64,000 bases of DNA. Origin: Nematostella vectensis (lineage: Eukaryota > Cnidaria > Anthozoa > Actiniaria > Edwardsiidae). The stretch spans positions 5,001-69,000 of the forward strand of contig NC_064044.1 of assembly GCF_932526225.1 (NCBI RefSeq). Reading direction: 5' to 3'. Under the pieces are notes generated by a model. It had not been told where the DNA came from. It did no database searches and was given only the letters and a program-made list of their open reading frames with translations. Below are positions 39,601 through 53,860 of this stretch, in pieces; the stretch's first letter is position 1, and the number at the start of each line of letters is the position of its first letter. The position numbers and the translations under genes are program-made.

Positions 39601-42600
39601 CGCAAAATCGTCTCGATCTAACCTTCACGCTAGGATCTCTGATTATTGCTTCATTGAAGTGATGACGTCACCACCACAGGTAACCCCCCTCCCCCACAGT
39701 GAAAACAATAAGACCGTAAGGCATCTCGGAAGACACCTTACAGGCCACGCCAAAAACGACGCGTTGTCAAGGTGAAATCAAAGTCGGCTTCACGTGTGCA
39801 CTACCGCAAAATCGTCTCGATCTAACCTTCACGCTAGGATCTCTGATTATTGCTTCATTGAAGTGATGACGTCACCACCACAGGTAACCCCCCTCCCCCA
39901 CAGTGAGAACAATAAGACCGTAAGGCATCTCGGGAGACACCTTACAGGCCACGCCAAAAACGACGCCTTGTCAAGGTGAAATCAAAGTCGGCTTCACGTG
40001 TGCACTACCGCAAAATCGTCTCGATCTAACCTTCACGCTAGGATCTCTGATTATTGCTTCATTGAAGTGATGACGTCACCACCACAGGCAACCCCCCCCC
40101 CACAGTGAGAACAATAAGACCGTAAGGCATCTCGGATGACACCTTACAGGCCACGCTAAAAACGACGCGTTGTCAAGGTGAAATCAAAGTCGGCTTCACG
40201 TGTGCACTACCGCAAAATCGTCTCGATCTAACCTTCACGCTAGGATCTCTGATTATTGCTTCATTGAGGTGATGACGTCACCACCACAGGTAACCCCCCT
40301 CCCCCACAGTGAGAACAATAAGACCGTAAGGCATCTCGGGAGACACCTTACAGGCCACGCTAAAAACGACGCGTTGTCAAGGTGAAATCAAAGTCGGCTT
40401 CACGTGTGCACTACCGCAAAATCGTCTCGATCTAACCTTCACGCTAGGATCTCTGATTATTGCTTCATTGAAGTGATGACGTCACCACCACAAGTAACCC
40501 CCCTCCCCCACAGTGAAAACAATAAGACCGTAAGGCATCTCGGAAGACACCTTACAGGCCACGTTAAAAACGACGCGTTGTCAAGGTAAAATCAAAGTCG
40601 GCTTCACGTGTGCACTACCGCAAAATAGTCTCGATCTAACCTTCACTCTAGGATCTCTGATTATTGCTTCATTGAAGTGATGACGTCACCACCACAGGTA
40701 ACCCCGCTCCCCCACAGTGAAAACAATAAGACCGTAAGGCATCTCGGAAGACACCTTACAGGCCACGTTAAAAACGACGCGTTGTCAAGGTGAAATCAAA
40801 GTCGGCTTCACGTGTGCACTACAGCAAAATCGTCTCGATATAACCTTCACGCTAGGATCTCTGATTATTGCTTCATTGAAGTGATGACGTCACCACCACA
40901 GGCAACCCCCCCCCACCACAGTGAGAACAATAAGACCGTAAGGTATCTCGGAAGACACCTTACAGGCCACGCTAAAAACGACGCGTTGTCAAGGTGAAAT
41001 CAAAGTCGGCTTCACGTGTGCACTACCGCAAAATCGTCTCGATCTAACCTTCACGCTAGGATCTCTGATTATTGCTTCATTGAAGTGATGACGTCACCAC
41101 CACAGGCAACCCCCCCCCCCCCACAGTGAGAACAATAAGACCGTAAGGCATCTCGGAAGACACCTTACAGGCCACGCTAAAAACGACGCCTTGTCAAGGT
41201 GAAATCAAAGTCGGCTTCACGTGTGCACTACCGCAAAATCGTCTAGATCTAACCTTCACGCTAGGATCTCTGATTATTGCTTCATTGAGGTGATGACGTC
41301 ACCACCACAGGTACCCCCCCTCCCCCACAGTGAGAACAATAAGACCGTAAGGCATCTCGGAAGACACCTTACAGGCCACGCTAAAAACGACGCGTTGTCA
41401 AGGTGAAATCAAAGTCGGCTTCACGTGTGCACTACCGCAAAATCGTCTCGATCTAACCTTCACGCTAGGATCTCTGATTATTGCTTCATTGAAGTGATGA
41501 CGTCACCACCACAGGTAACCCCCCTCCCCCACAGTGAGAACAATAAGACCGTAAGGCATCTCGGGAGACACCTTACAGGCCACGCCAAAAACGACGCGTT
41601 GTCAAGGTGAAATCAAAGTCGGCTTCACGTGTGCACTACCGCAAAATCGTCTCGATCTAACCTTCACGCTAGGATCTCTGATTATTGCTTCATTGAAGTG
41701 ATGACGTCACCACCACAGGCAACCCCCCCCCCCCACAGTGAGAACAATAAGACCGTAAGGCATCTCGGATGACACCTTACAGGCCACGCTAAAAACGACG
41801 CGTTGTCAAGGTGAAATCAAAGTCGGCTTCACGTGTGCACTACCGCAAAATCGTCTCGATCTAACCTTCACGCTAGGATCTCTGATTATTGCTTCATTGA
41901 GGTGATGACGTCACCACCACAGGTAACCCCCCTCCCCCACAGTGAGAACAATAAGACCGTAAGGCATCTCGGGAGACACCTTACAGGCCACGCTAAAAAC
42001 GACGCGTTGTCAAGGTGAAATCAAAGTCGGCTTCACGTGTGCACTACCGCAAAATCGTCTCGATCTAACCTTCACGCTAGGATCTCTGATTATTGCTTCA
42101 TTGAAGTGATGACGTCACCACCACAGGTAACCCCCCTCCCCCACAGTGAAAACAATAAGACCGTAAGGCATCTCGGAAGACACCTTACAGGCCACGTTAA
42201 AAACGACGCGTTGTCAAGGTAAAATCAAAGTCGGCTTCACGTGTGCACTACCGCAAAATCGTCTCGATCTAACCTTCACGCTAGGATCTCTGATTATTGC
42301 TTCATTGAAGTGATGACGTCCACCACCACAGGTAACCCCCCTCCCCCACAGTGAAAACAATAAGACCGTAAGGCATCTCGGAAGACACCTTACAGGCCAC
42401 GTTAAAAACGACGCGTTGTCAAGGTGAAATCAAAGTCGGCTTCACGTGTGCACTACAGCAAAATCGTCTCGATCTAACCTTCACGCTAGGATCTCTGATT
42501 ATTGCTTCATTGAAGTGATGACGTCACCACCACAGGCAACCCCCCCCCCACCACAGTGAGAACAATAAGACCGTAAGGCATCTCGGAAGACACCTTACAG

Positions 42601-45600
42601 GCCACGCTAAAAACGACGCGTTGTCAAGGTGAAATCAAAGTCGGCTTCACGTGTGCACTACCGCAAAATCGTCTCGATCTAACCTTCACGCTAGGATCTC
42701 TGATTATTGCTTCATTGAGGTGATGACGTCACCACCACAGGTACCCCCCCTCCCCCACAGTGAGAACAATAAGACCGTAAGGCATCTCGGAAGACACCTT
42801 ACAGGCCACGCTAAAAACGACGCGTTGTCAAGGTGAAATCAAAGTCGGCTTCACGTGTGCACTACCGCAAAATCGTCTCGATCTAACCTTCACGCTAGGA
42901 TCTCTGATTATTGCTTCATTGAAGTGATGACGTCACCACCACAGGTAACCCCCCTCCCCCACAGTGAGAACAATAAGACCGTAAGGCATCTCGGGAGACA
43001 CCTTACAGGCCACGCCAAAAACGACGCCTTGTCAAGGTGAAATCAAAGTCGGCTTCACGTGTGCACTACCGCAAAATCGTCTCGATCTAACCTTCACGCT
43101 AGGATCTCTGATTATTGCTTCATTGAAGTGATGACGTCACCACCACAGGCAACCCCCCCCCCACAGTGAGAACAATAAGACCGTAAGGCATCTCGGATGA
43201 CACCTTACAGGCCACGCTAAAAACGACGCGTTGTCAAGGTGAAATCAAAGTCGGCTTCACGTGTGCACTACCGCAAAATCGTATCGATCTAACCTTCACG
43301 CTAGGATCTCTGATTATTGCTTCATTGAGGTGATGACGTCACCACTACAGGTAACCCCCCTCCCCCACAGTGAGAACAATAAGACCGTAAGGCATCTCGG
43401 GAGACACCTTACAGGCCACGCTAAAAACGACGCGTTGTCAAGGTGAAATAAAAGTCGGCTTCACGTGTGCACTACAGCAAAATCGTCTCGATCTAACCTT
43501 CACGCTAGGATCTCTGATTATTGCTTCATTGAAGTGATGACGTCACCACCACAGGTAACCCCCCTCCCCCACAGTGAAAACAATAAGACCGTAAGGCATC
43601 TCGGAAGACACCTTACAGGCCACGTTAAAAACGACGCGTTGTCAAGGTAAAATCAAAGTCGGCTTCACGTGTGCACTACCGCAAAATCGTCTCGATCTAA
43701 CCTTCACGCTAGGATCTCTGATTATTGCTTCATTGAAGTGATGACGTCACCACCACAGGTAACCCCCCTCCCCCACAGTGAAAACAATAAGACCGTAAGG
43801 CATCTCGGAAGACACCTTACAGGCCACGTTAAAAACGACGCGTTGTCAAGGTGAAATCAAAGTCGGCTTCACGTGTGCACTACAGCAAAATCGTCTCGAT
43901 CTAACCTTCACGCTAGGATCTCTGATTATTGCTTCATTGAAGTGATGACGTCACCACCACAGGCAACCCCCCCCCCACCACAGTGAGAACAATAAGACCG
44001 TAAGGTATCTCGGAAGACACCTTACAGGCCACGCTAAAAACGACGCGTTGTCAAGGTGAAATCAAAGTCGGCTTCACGTGTGCACTACCGCAAAATCGTC
44101 TCGATCTAACCTTCACGCTAGGATCTCTGATTATTGCTTCATTGAAGTGATGACGTCACCACCACAGGCAACCCCCCCCACAGTGAGAACAATAAGACCG
44201 TAAGGCATCTCGGAAGACACCTTACAGGCCACGCTAAAAACGACGCCTTGTCAAGGTGAAATCAAAGTCGGCTTCACGTGTGCACTACCGCAAAATCGTC
44301 TCGATCTAACCTTCACGCTAGGATCTCTGATTATTGCTTCATTGAGGTGATGACGTCACCACCACAGGTAACCCCCCTCCCCCACAGTGAGAACAATAAG
44401 ACCGTAAGGCATCTCGGAAGACACCTTACAGGCCACGCTAAAAACGACGCGTTGTCAAGGTGAAATCAAAGTCGGCTTCACGTGTGCACTACCGCAAAAT
44501 CGTCTCGATCTAACCTTCACGCTAGGATCTCTGATTATTGCTTCATTGAAGTGATGACGTCACCACCACAGGCAACCCCCCCCCCACCACAGTGAGAACA
44601 ATAAGACCGTAAGGTATCTCGGAAGACACCTTACAGGCCACGCTAAAAACGACGCGTTGTCAAGTTGAAATCAAAGTCGGCTTCACGTGTGCACTACCGC
44701 AAAATCGTCTCGATCTAACCTTCACGCTAGGATCTCTGATTATTGCTTCATTGAAGTGATGACGTCACCACCACAGGCAACCCCCCCCCACAGTGAGAAC
44801 AATAAGACCGTAAGGCATCTCGGAAGACACCTTACAGGCCACGCTAAAAACGACGCCTTGTCAAGGTGAAATCAAAGTCGGCTTCACGTGTGCACTACCG
44901 CAAAATCGTCTCGATCTAACCTTCACGCTAGGATCTCTGATTATTGCTTCATTGAGGTGATGACGTCACCACCACAGGTAACCCCCCTCCCCCACAGTGA
45001 GAACAATAAGACCGTAAGGCATCTCGGAAGACACCTTACAGGCCACGCTAAAAACGACGCGTTGTCAAGGTGAAATCAAAGTCGGCTTCACGTGTGCACT
45101 ACCGCAAAATCGTCTCGATCTAACCTTCACGCTAGGATCTCTGATTATTGCTTCATTGAAGTGATGACGTCACCACCACAGGTAACCCCCCTCCCCCACA
45201 GTGAGAACAATAAGACCGTAAGGCATCTCGGGAGACACCTTACAGGCCACGCCAAAAACGACGCCTTGTCAAGGTGAAATCAAAGTCGGCTTCACGTGTG
45301 CACTAACGCAAAATCGTCTCGATCTAACCTTCACGCTAGGATCTCTGATTATTGCTTCATTGAAGTGATGACGTCACCACCACAGGCAACCCCCCCCCCC
45401 CCACAGTGAGAACAATAAGACCGTAAGGCATCTCGGATGACACCTTACAGGCCACGCTAAAAACGACGCGTTGTCAAGGTGAAATCAAAGTCGGCTTCAC
45501 GTGTGCACTACCGCAAAATCGTCTCGATCTAACCTTCACGCTAGGATCTTTCATTATTGCTTCATTGAAGTGATGACGTCACCACCACAGGCAACCCCCC

Positions 45601-48600
45601 CCCCCCCACAGTGAGAACAATAAGACCGTAAGGCATCTCGGAAGACACCTTACAGGCCACGCTAAAAACGACGCGTTGTCAAGGTAAAATCAAAGTCGGC
45701 TTCACGTGTGCACTACCGCAAAATCGTCTCGATCTAACCTTCACGCTAGGATCTCTGATTATTGCTTCATTTAAGTGATGACGTCACCACCACAGGTAAC
45801 CCCCCTCCCCCACAGTGAAAACAATAAGACCGTAAGGCATCTCGGAAGACACCTTACAGGCCACGTTAAAAACGACGCGTTGTCAAGGTGAAATCAAAGT
45901 CGGCTTCACGTGTGCACTACAGCAAAATCGTCTCGATCTAACCTTCACGCTAGGATCTCTGATTATTGCTTCATTGAAGTGATGACGTCACCACCACAGG
46001 CAACCCCCCCCCCACCACAGTGAGAACAATAAGACCGTAAGGTATCTCGGAAGACACCTTACAGGCCACGCTAAAAACGACGCGTTGTCAAGGTGAAATC
46101 AAAGTCGGCTTCACGTGTGCACTACCGCAAAATCGTCTCGATCTAACCTTCACGCTAGGATCTCTGATTATTGCTTCATTGAAGTGATGACGTCACCACC
46201 ACAGGCAACCCCCCCCCCCCCCCCCACAGTGAGAACAATAAGACCGTAAGGCATCTCGGATGACACCTTACAGGCCACGCTAAAAACGACGCGTTGTCAA
46301 GGTGAAATCAAAGTCGGCTTCACGTGTGCACTACCGCAAAATCGTCTCGATCTAACCTTCACGCTAGGATCTTTCATTATTGCTTCATTGAAGTGATGAC
46401 GTCACCACCACAGGCAACCCCCCCCCCCCCCACAGTGAGAACAATAAGACCGTAAGGCATCTCGGAAGACACCTTACAGGCCACGCTAAAAACGACGCGT
46501 TGTCAAGGTAAAATCAAAGTCGGCTTCACGTGTGCACTACCGCAAAATCGTCTCGATCTAACCTTCACGATAGGATCTCTGATTATTGCTTCATTGAAGT
46601 GATGACGTCACCACCACAGGTAACCCCCCTCCCCCACAGTGAAAACAATAAGACCGTAAGGCATCTCGGAAGACACCTTACAGGCCACGTTAAAAACGAC
46701 GCGTTGTCAAGGTGAAATCAAAGTCGGCTTCACGTGTGCACTACAGCAAAATCGTCTCGATCTAACCTTCACGCTAGGATCTCTGATTATTGCTTCATTG
46801 AAGTGATGACGTCACCACCACAGGCAACCCCCCCCCCACCACAGTGAGAACAATAAGACCGTAAGGTATCTCGGAAGACACCTTACAGGCCACGCTAAAA
46901 ACGACGCCTTGTCAAGGTGAAATCAAAGTCGGCTTCACGTGTGCACTACCGCAAAATCGTCTCGATCTAACCTTCACGCTAGGATCTCTGATTATTGCTT
47001 TATTGAAGTGATGACGTCACCACCACAGGCAACCCCCCCCCCCCCCCCCCACAGTGAGAACAATAAGACCGTAAGGCATCTCGGAAGACACCTTATAGGC
47101 CACGCTAAAAACGACGCCTTGTCAAGGTGAAATCAAAGTCGGCTTCACGTGTGCACTACCGCAAAATCGTCTCGATCTAACCTTCACGCTAGGATCTCTG
47201 ATTATTGCTTCATTGAGGTGATGACGTCACCACCACAGGTAACCCCCCTCCCCCACAGTGAGAACAATAAGACCGTAAGGCATCTCGGAAGACACCTTAC
47301 AGGCCACGCTAAAAACGACGCGTTGTCAAGGTGAAATCAAAGTCGGCTTCACGTGTGCACTACCGCAAAATCGTCTCGATCTAACCTTCACGCTAGGATC
47401 TCTGATTATTGCTTCATTGAAGTGATGACGTCACCACCACAGGTAACCCCCCTCCCCCACAGTGAGAACAATAAGACCGTAAGGCATCTCGGGAGACACC
47501 TTACAGGCCACGCCAAAAACGACGCCTTGTCAAGGTGAAATCAAAGTCGGCTTCACGTGTGCACTACCGCAAAATCGTCTCGATCTAACCTGCACGCTAG
47601 GATCTCTGATTATTGCTTCATTGAAGTGATGACGTCACCACCACAGGCAACCCCCCCCCCCACAGTGAGAACAATAAGACCGTAAGGCATCTCGGATGAC
47701 ACCTTACAGGCCACGCTAAAAACGACGCGTTGTCAAGGTGAAATCAAAGTCGGCTTCACGTGTGCACTACCGCAAAATCGTCTCGATCTAACCTTCACGC
47801 TAGGATCTTTCATTATTGCTTCATTGAAGTGATGACGTCACCACCACAGGCAACCCCCCCCCCCCCACAGTGAGAACAATAAGACCGTAAGGCATCTCGG
47901 AAGACACCTTACAGGCCACGCTAAAAACGACGCGTTGTCAAGGTAAAATCAAAGTCGGCTTCACGTGTGCACTACCGCAAAATCGTCTCGATCTAACCTT
48001 CACGCTAGGATCTCTGATTATTGCTTCATTGAAGTGATGACGTCACCACCACAGGTAACCCCCCTCCCCCACAGTGAAAACAATAAGACCGTAAGGCATC
48101 TCGGAAGACACCTTACAGGCCACGTTAAAAACGACGCGTTGTCAAGGTAAAATCAAAGTCGGCTTCACGTGTGCACTACCGCAAAATCGTCTCGATCTAA
48201 CCTTCACGCTAGGATCTCTGATTATTGCTTCATTGAAGTGATGACGTCACCACCACAGGTAACCCCCCTCCCCCACAGTGAAAACAATAAGACCGTAAGG
48301 CATCTCGGAAGACACCTTACAGGCCACGTTAAAAACGACGCGTTGTCAAGGTGAAATCAAAGTCGGCTTCACGTGTGCACTACAGCAAAATCGTCTCGAT
48401 CTAACCTTCACGCTAGGATCTCTGATTATTGCTTCATTGAAGTGATGACGTCACCACCACAGGCAACCCCCCCCCACCACAGTGAGAACAATAAGACCGT
48501 AAGGTATCTCGGAAGACACCTTACAGGCCACGCTAAAAACGACGCGTTGTCAAGGTGAAATCAAAGTCGGCTTCACGTGTGCACTACCGCAAAATCGTCT

Positions 48601-51600
48601 CGATCTAACCTTCACGCTAGGATCTCTGATTATTGCTTCATTGAAGTGATGACGTCACCACCACAGGCAACTCCCCCCCCACAGTGAGAACAATAAGACC
48701 GTAAGGCATCTCGGAAGACACCTTACAGGCCACGCTAAAAACGACGCCTTGTCAAGGTGAAATCAAAGTCGGCTTCACGTGTGCACTACCGCAAAATCGT
48801 CTCGATCTAACCTTCACGCTAGGATCTCTGATTATTGCTTCATTGAGGTGATGACGTCACCACCACAGGTAACCCCCCTCCCCCACAGTGAGAACAATAA
48901 GACCGTAAGGCATCTCGGAAGACACCTTACAGGCCACGCTAAAAACGACGCGTTGTCAAGGTGAAATCAAAGTCGGCTTCACGTGTGCACTACCGCAAAA
49001 TCGTCTCGATCTAACCTTCACGCTAGGATCTCTGATTATTGCTTCATTGAAGTGATGACGTCACCACCACAGGTAACCCCCCTCCCCCACAGTGAGAACA
49101 ATAAGACCGTAAGGCATCTCGGGAGACACCTTACAGGCCACGCCAAAAACGACGCGTTGTCAAGGTGAAATCAAAGTCGGCTTCACGTGTGCACTACCGC
49201 AAAATCGTCTCGATCTAACCTTCACGCTAGGATCTCTGATTATTGCTTCATTGAAGTGATGACGTCACCACCACAGGCAACCCCCCCCCCCCCCCACAGT
49301 GAGAACAATAAGACCGTAAGGCATCTCGGATGACACCTTACAGGCCACGCTAAAAACGACGCGTTGTCAAGGTGAAATCAAAGTCGGCTTCACGTGTGCA
49401 CTACCGCAAAATCGTCTCGATCTAACCTTCACGCTAGGATCTCTGATTATTGCTTCATTGAGGTGATGACGTCACCACCACAGGTAACCCCCCTCCCCCA
49501 CAGTGAGAACAATAAGACCGTAAGGCATCTCGGGAGACACCTTACAGGCCACGCTAAAAACGACGCGTTGTCAAGGTGAAATCAAAGTCGGCTTCACGTG
49601 TGCACTACCGCAAAATCGTCTCGATCTAACCTTCACGCTAGGATCTCTGATTATTGCTTCATTGAAGTGATGACGTCACCACCACAGGTAACCCCCCTCC
49701 CCCACAGTGAAAACAATAAGACCGTAAGGCATCTCGGAAGACACCTTACAGGCCACGTTAAAAACGACGCGTTGTCAAGGTAAAATCAAAGTCGGCTTCA
49801 CGTGTGCACTACCGCAAAATCGTCTCGATCTAACCTTCACGCTAGGATCTCTGATTATTGCTTCATTGAAGTGATGACGTCACCACCACAGGTAACCCCC
49901 CTCCCCCACAGTGAAAACAATAAGACCGTAAGGCATCTCGGAAGACACCTTACAGGCCACGTTAAAAACGACGCGTTGTCAAGGTGAAATCAAAGTCGGC
50001 TTCACGTGTGCACTACAGCAAAATCGTCTCGATCTAACCTTCACGCTAGGATCTCTGATTATTGCTTCATTGAAGTGATGACGTTACCACCACAGGCAAC
50101 CCCCCCCCACCACAGTGAGAACAATAAGACCGTAAGGTATCTCGGAAGACACCTTACAGGCCACGCTAAAAACGACGCGTTGTCAAGGTGAAATCAAAGT
50201 CGGCTTCACGTGTGCACTACCGCAAAATCGTCTCGATCAAACCTTCACGCTAGGATCTCTGATTATTGCTTCATTGAAGTGATGACGTCACCACCACAGG
50301 CAACCCCCCCCCACAGTGAGAACAATAAGACCGTAAGGCATCTCGGAAGACACCTTACAGGCCACGCTAAAAACGACGCCTTGTCAAGGTGAAATCAAAG
50401 TCGGCTTCACGTGTGCACTACCGCAAAATCGTCTCGATCTAACCTTCACGCTAGGATCTTTCATTATTGCTTCATTGAAGTGATGACGTCACCACCACAG
50501 GCAACCCCCCCCCACAGTGAGAACAATAAGACCGTAAGGCATCTCGGAAGACACCTTACAGGCCACGCTAAAAACGACGCGTTGTCAAGGTAAAATCAAA
50601 GTCGGCTTCACGTGTGCACTACCACAAAATCGTCTCGATCTAACCTTCACGCTAGGATCTCTGATTATTGCTTCATTGAAGTGATGACGTCACCACCACA
50701 GGTAACCCCCCTCCCCCACAGTGAAAACAATAAGACCGTAAGGCATCTCGGAAGACACCTTACAGGCCACGTTAAAAACGACGCGTTGTCAAGGTGAAAT
50801 CAAAGTCGGCTTCACGTGTGCACTACCGCAAAATCGTCTCGATCTAACCTTCACGCTAGGATCTCTGATTATTGCTTCATTGAAGTGATGACGTCACCAC
50901 CACAGGCAACCCCCCCCCACCACAGTGAGAACAATAAGACCGTAAGGTATCTCGGAAGACACCTTACAGGCCACGCTAAAAACGACGCGTTGTCAAGGTG
51001 AAATCAAAGTCGGCTTCACGTGTGCACTACCGCAAAATCGTCTCGATCTAACCTTCACGCTAGGATCTCTGATTATTGCTTCATTGAAGTGATGACGTCA
51101 CCACCACAGGCAACCCCCCCCCCACAGTGAGAACAATAAGACCGTAAGGCATCTCGGAAGACACCTTACAGGCCACGCTAAAAACGACGCCTTGTCAAGG
51201 TGAAATCAAAGTCGGCTTCACGTGTGCACTACCACAAAATCGTCTCGATCTAACCTTCATGCTAGGATCTCTGATTATTGCTTCATTGAAGTGATGACGT
51301 CACCACCACAGGCAACCCCCCCCCCCACAGTGAGAACAATAAGACCGTAAGGCATCTCGGAAGACACCTTACAGGCCACGCTAAAAACGACGCCTTGTCA
51401 AGGTGAAATCAAAGTCGGCTTCACGTGTGCACTACCGCAAAATCGTCTCGATCTAACCTTCACGCTAGGATCTCTGATTATTGCTTCATTGAAGTGATGA
51501 CGTCACCACCACAGGCAACCCCCCCCCCCACAGTGAGAACAATAAGACCGTAAGGCATCTCGGATGACACCTTACAGGCCACGCTAAAAACGACGCGTTG

Positions 51601-53860
51601 TCAAGGTGAAATCAAAGTCGGCTTCACGTGTGCACTACCGCAAAATCGTCTCGATCTAACCTTCACGCTAGGATCTTTCATTATTGCTTCATTGAAGTGA
51701 TGACGTCACCACCACAGGCAACCCCCCCCCACAGTGAGAACAATAAGACCATAAGGCATCTCGGAAGACACCTTACAGGTCACGCTAAAAACGACGCGTT
51801 GTCAAGGTAAAATCAAAGTCGTCTTCACGTGTGCACTACCGCAAAATCGTCTCGATCTAACCTTCACGCTAGGATCTCTGATTATTGCTTCATTGAAGTG
51901 ATGACGTCACCACCACAGGTAACCCCTCTCCCCCACAGTGAAAACAATAAGACCGTAAGGCATCTCGGAAGACACCTTACAGGCCACGTTAAAAACGACG
52001 CGTTGTCAAGGTGAAATCAAAGTCGGCTTCACGTGTGCACTACCGCAAAATCGTCTCGATCTAACCTTCACGCTAGGATCTCTGATTATTGCTTCATTGA
52101 AGTGATGACGTCACCACCACAGGCAACCCCCCCACCACCACAGTGAGAACAATAAGACCGTAAGGTATCTCGGAAGACACCTTACAGGCCACGCTAAAAA
52201 CGACGCGTTGTAAAGGTGAAATCAAAGTCGGCTTCACGTGTGCACTACCGCAAAATCGTCTCGATCTAACCTTCACGCTAGGATCTTTCATTATTGCTTC
52301 ATTGAAGTGATGACGTCACCACCACAGGCAACCCCCCCCCCCCACAGTGAGAACAATAAGACCGTAAGGCATCTCGGAAGACACCTTACAGGCCACGCTA
52401 AAAACGACGCGTTGTCAAGGTAAAATCAAAGTCGGCTTCATGTGTGCACTACCGCAAAATCGTCTCGATCTAACCTTCACGCTAGGATCTCTGATTATTG
52501 CTTCATTGAAGTGATGACGTCACCACCACAGGTAACCCCCCTCCCCCACAGTGAAAACAATAAGACCGTAAGGCATCTCGGAAGACACCTTACAGGCCAC
52601 GTTAAAAACGACGCGTTGTCAAGGTGAAATCAAAGTCGGCTTCACGTGTGCACTACCGCAAAATCGTCTCGATCTAACCTTCACGCTAGGATCTCTGATT
52701 ATTGCTTCATTGAAGTGATGACGTCACCACCACAGGCAACCCCCCCCCACCACAGTGAGAACAATAAGACCGTAAGGTATCTCGGAAGACACCTTACAGG
52801 CCACGCTAAAAACGACGCGTTGTCAAGGTGAAATCAAAGTCGGCTTCACGTGTGCACTACCGCAAAATCGTCTCGATCTAACCTTCACGCTAGGATCTCT
52901 GATTATTGCTTCATTGAAGTGATGACGTCACCACCACAGGCAACCCCCCCCCCACAGTGAGAACAATAAGACCGTAAGGCATCTCGGAAGACACCTTACA
53001 GGCCACGCTAAAAACGACGCCTTGTCAAGGTGAAATCAAAGTCGGCTTCACGTGTGCACTACCACAAAATCGTCTCGATCTAACCTTCACGCTAGGATCT
53101 CTGATTATTGCTTCATTGAAGTGATGACGTCACCACCACAGGCAACCCCCCCCCCACAGTGAGAACAATAAGACCGTAAGGCATCTCGGAAGACACCTTA
53201 CAGGCCACGCTAAAAACGACGCCTTGTCAAGGTGAAATCAAAGTCGGCTTCACGTGTGCACTACCGCAAAATCGTCTCGATCTAACCTTCACGCTAGGAT
53301 CTCTGATTATTGCTTCATTGAAGTGATGACGTCACCACCACAGGCAACCCCCCCCCACAGTGAGAACAATAAGACCGTAAGGCATCTCGGATGACACCTT
53401 ACAGGCCACGCTAAAAACGACGCGTTGTCAAGGTAAAATCAAAGTCGGCTTCATGTGTGCACTACCGCAAAATCGTCTCGATCTAACCTTCACGCTAGGA
53501 TCTCTGATTATTGCTTCATTGAAGTGATGACGTCACCACCACAGGTAACCCCCCTCCCCCACAGTGAAAACAATAAGACCGTAAGGCATCTCGGAAGACA
53601 CCTTACAGGCCACGTTAAAAACGACGCGTTGTCAAGGTGAAATCAAAGTCGGCTTCACGTGTGCACTACCGCAAAATCGTCTCGATCTAACCTTCACGCT
53701 AGGATCTCTGATTATTGCTTCATTGAAGTGATGACGTCACCACCACAGGCAACCCCCCCCCCACAGTGAGAACAATAAGACCGTAAGGCATCTCGGAAGA
53801 CACCTTACAGGCCACGTTAAAAACGACGCGTTGTCAAGGTGAAATCAAAGTCGGCTTCAC

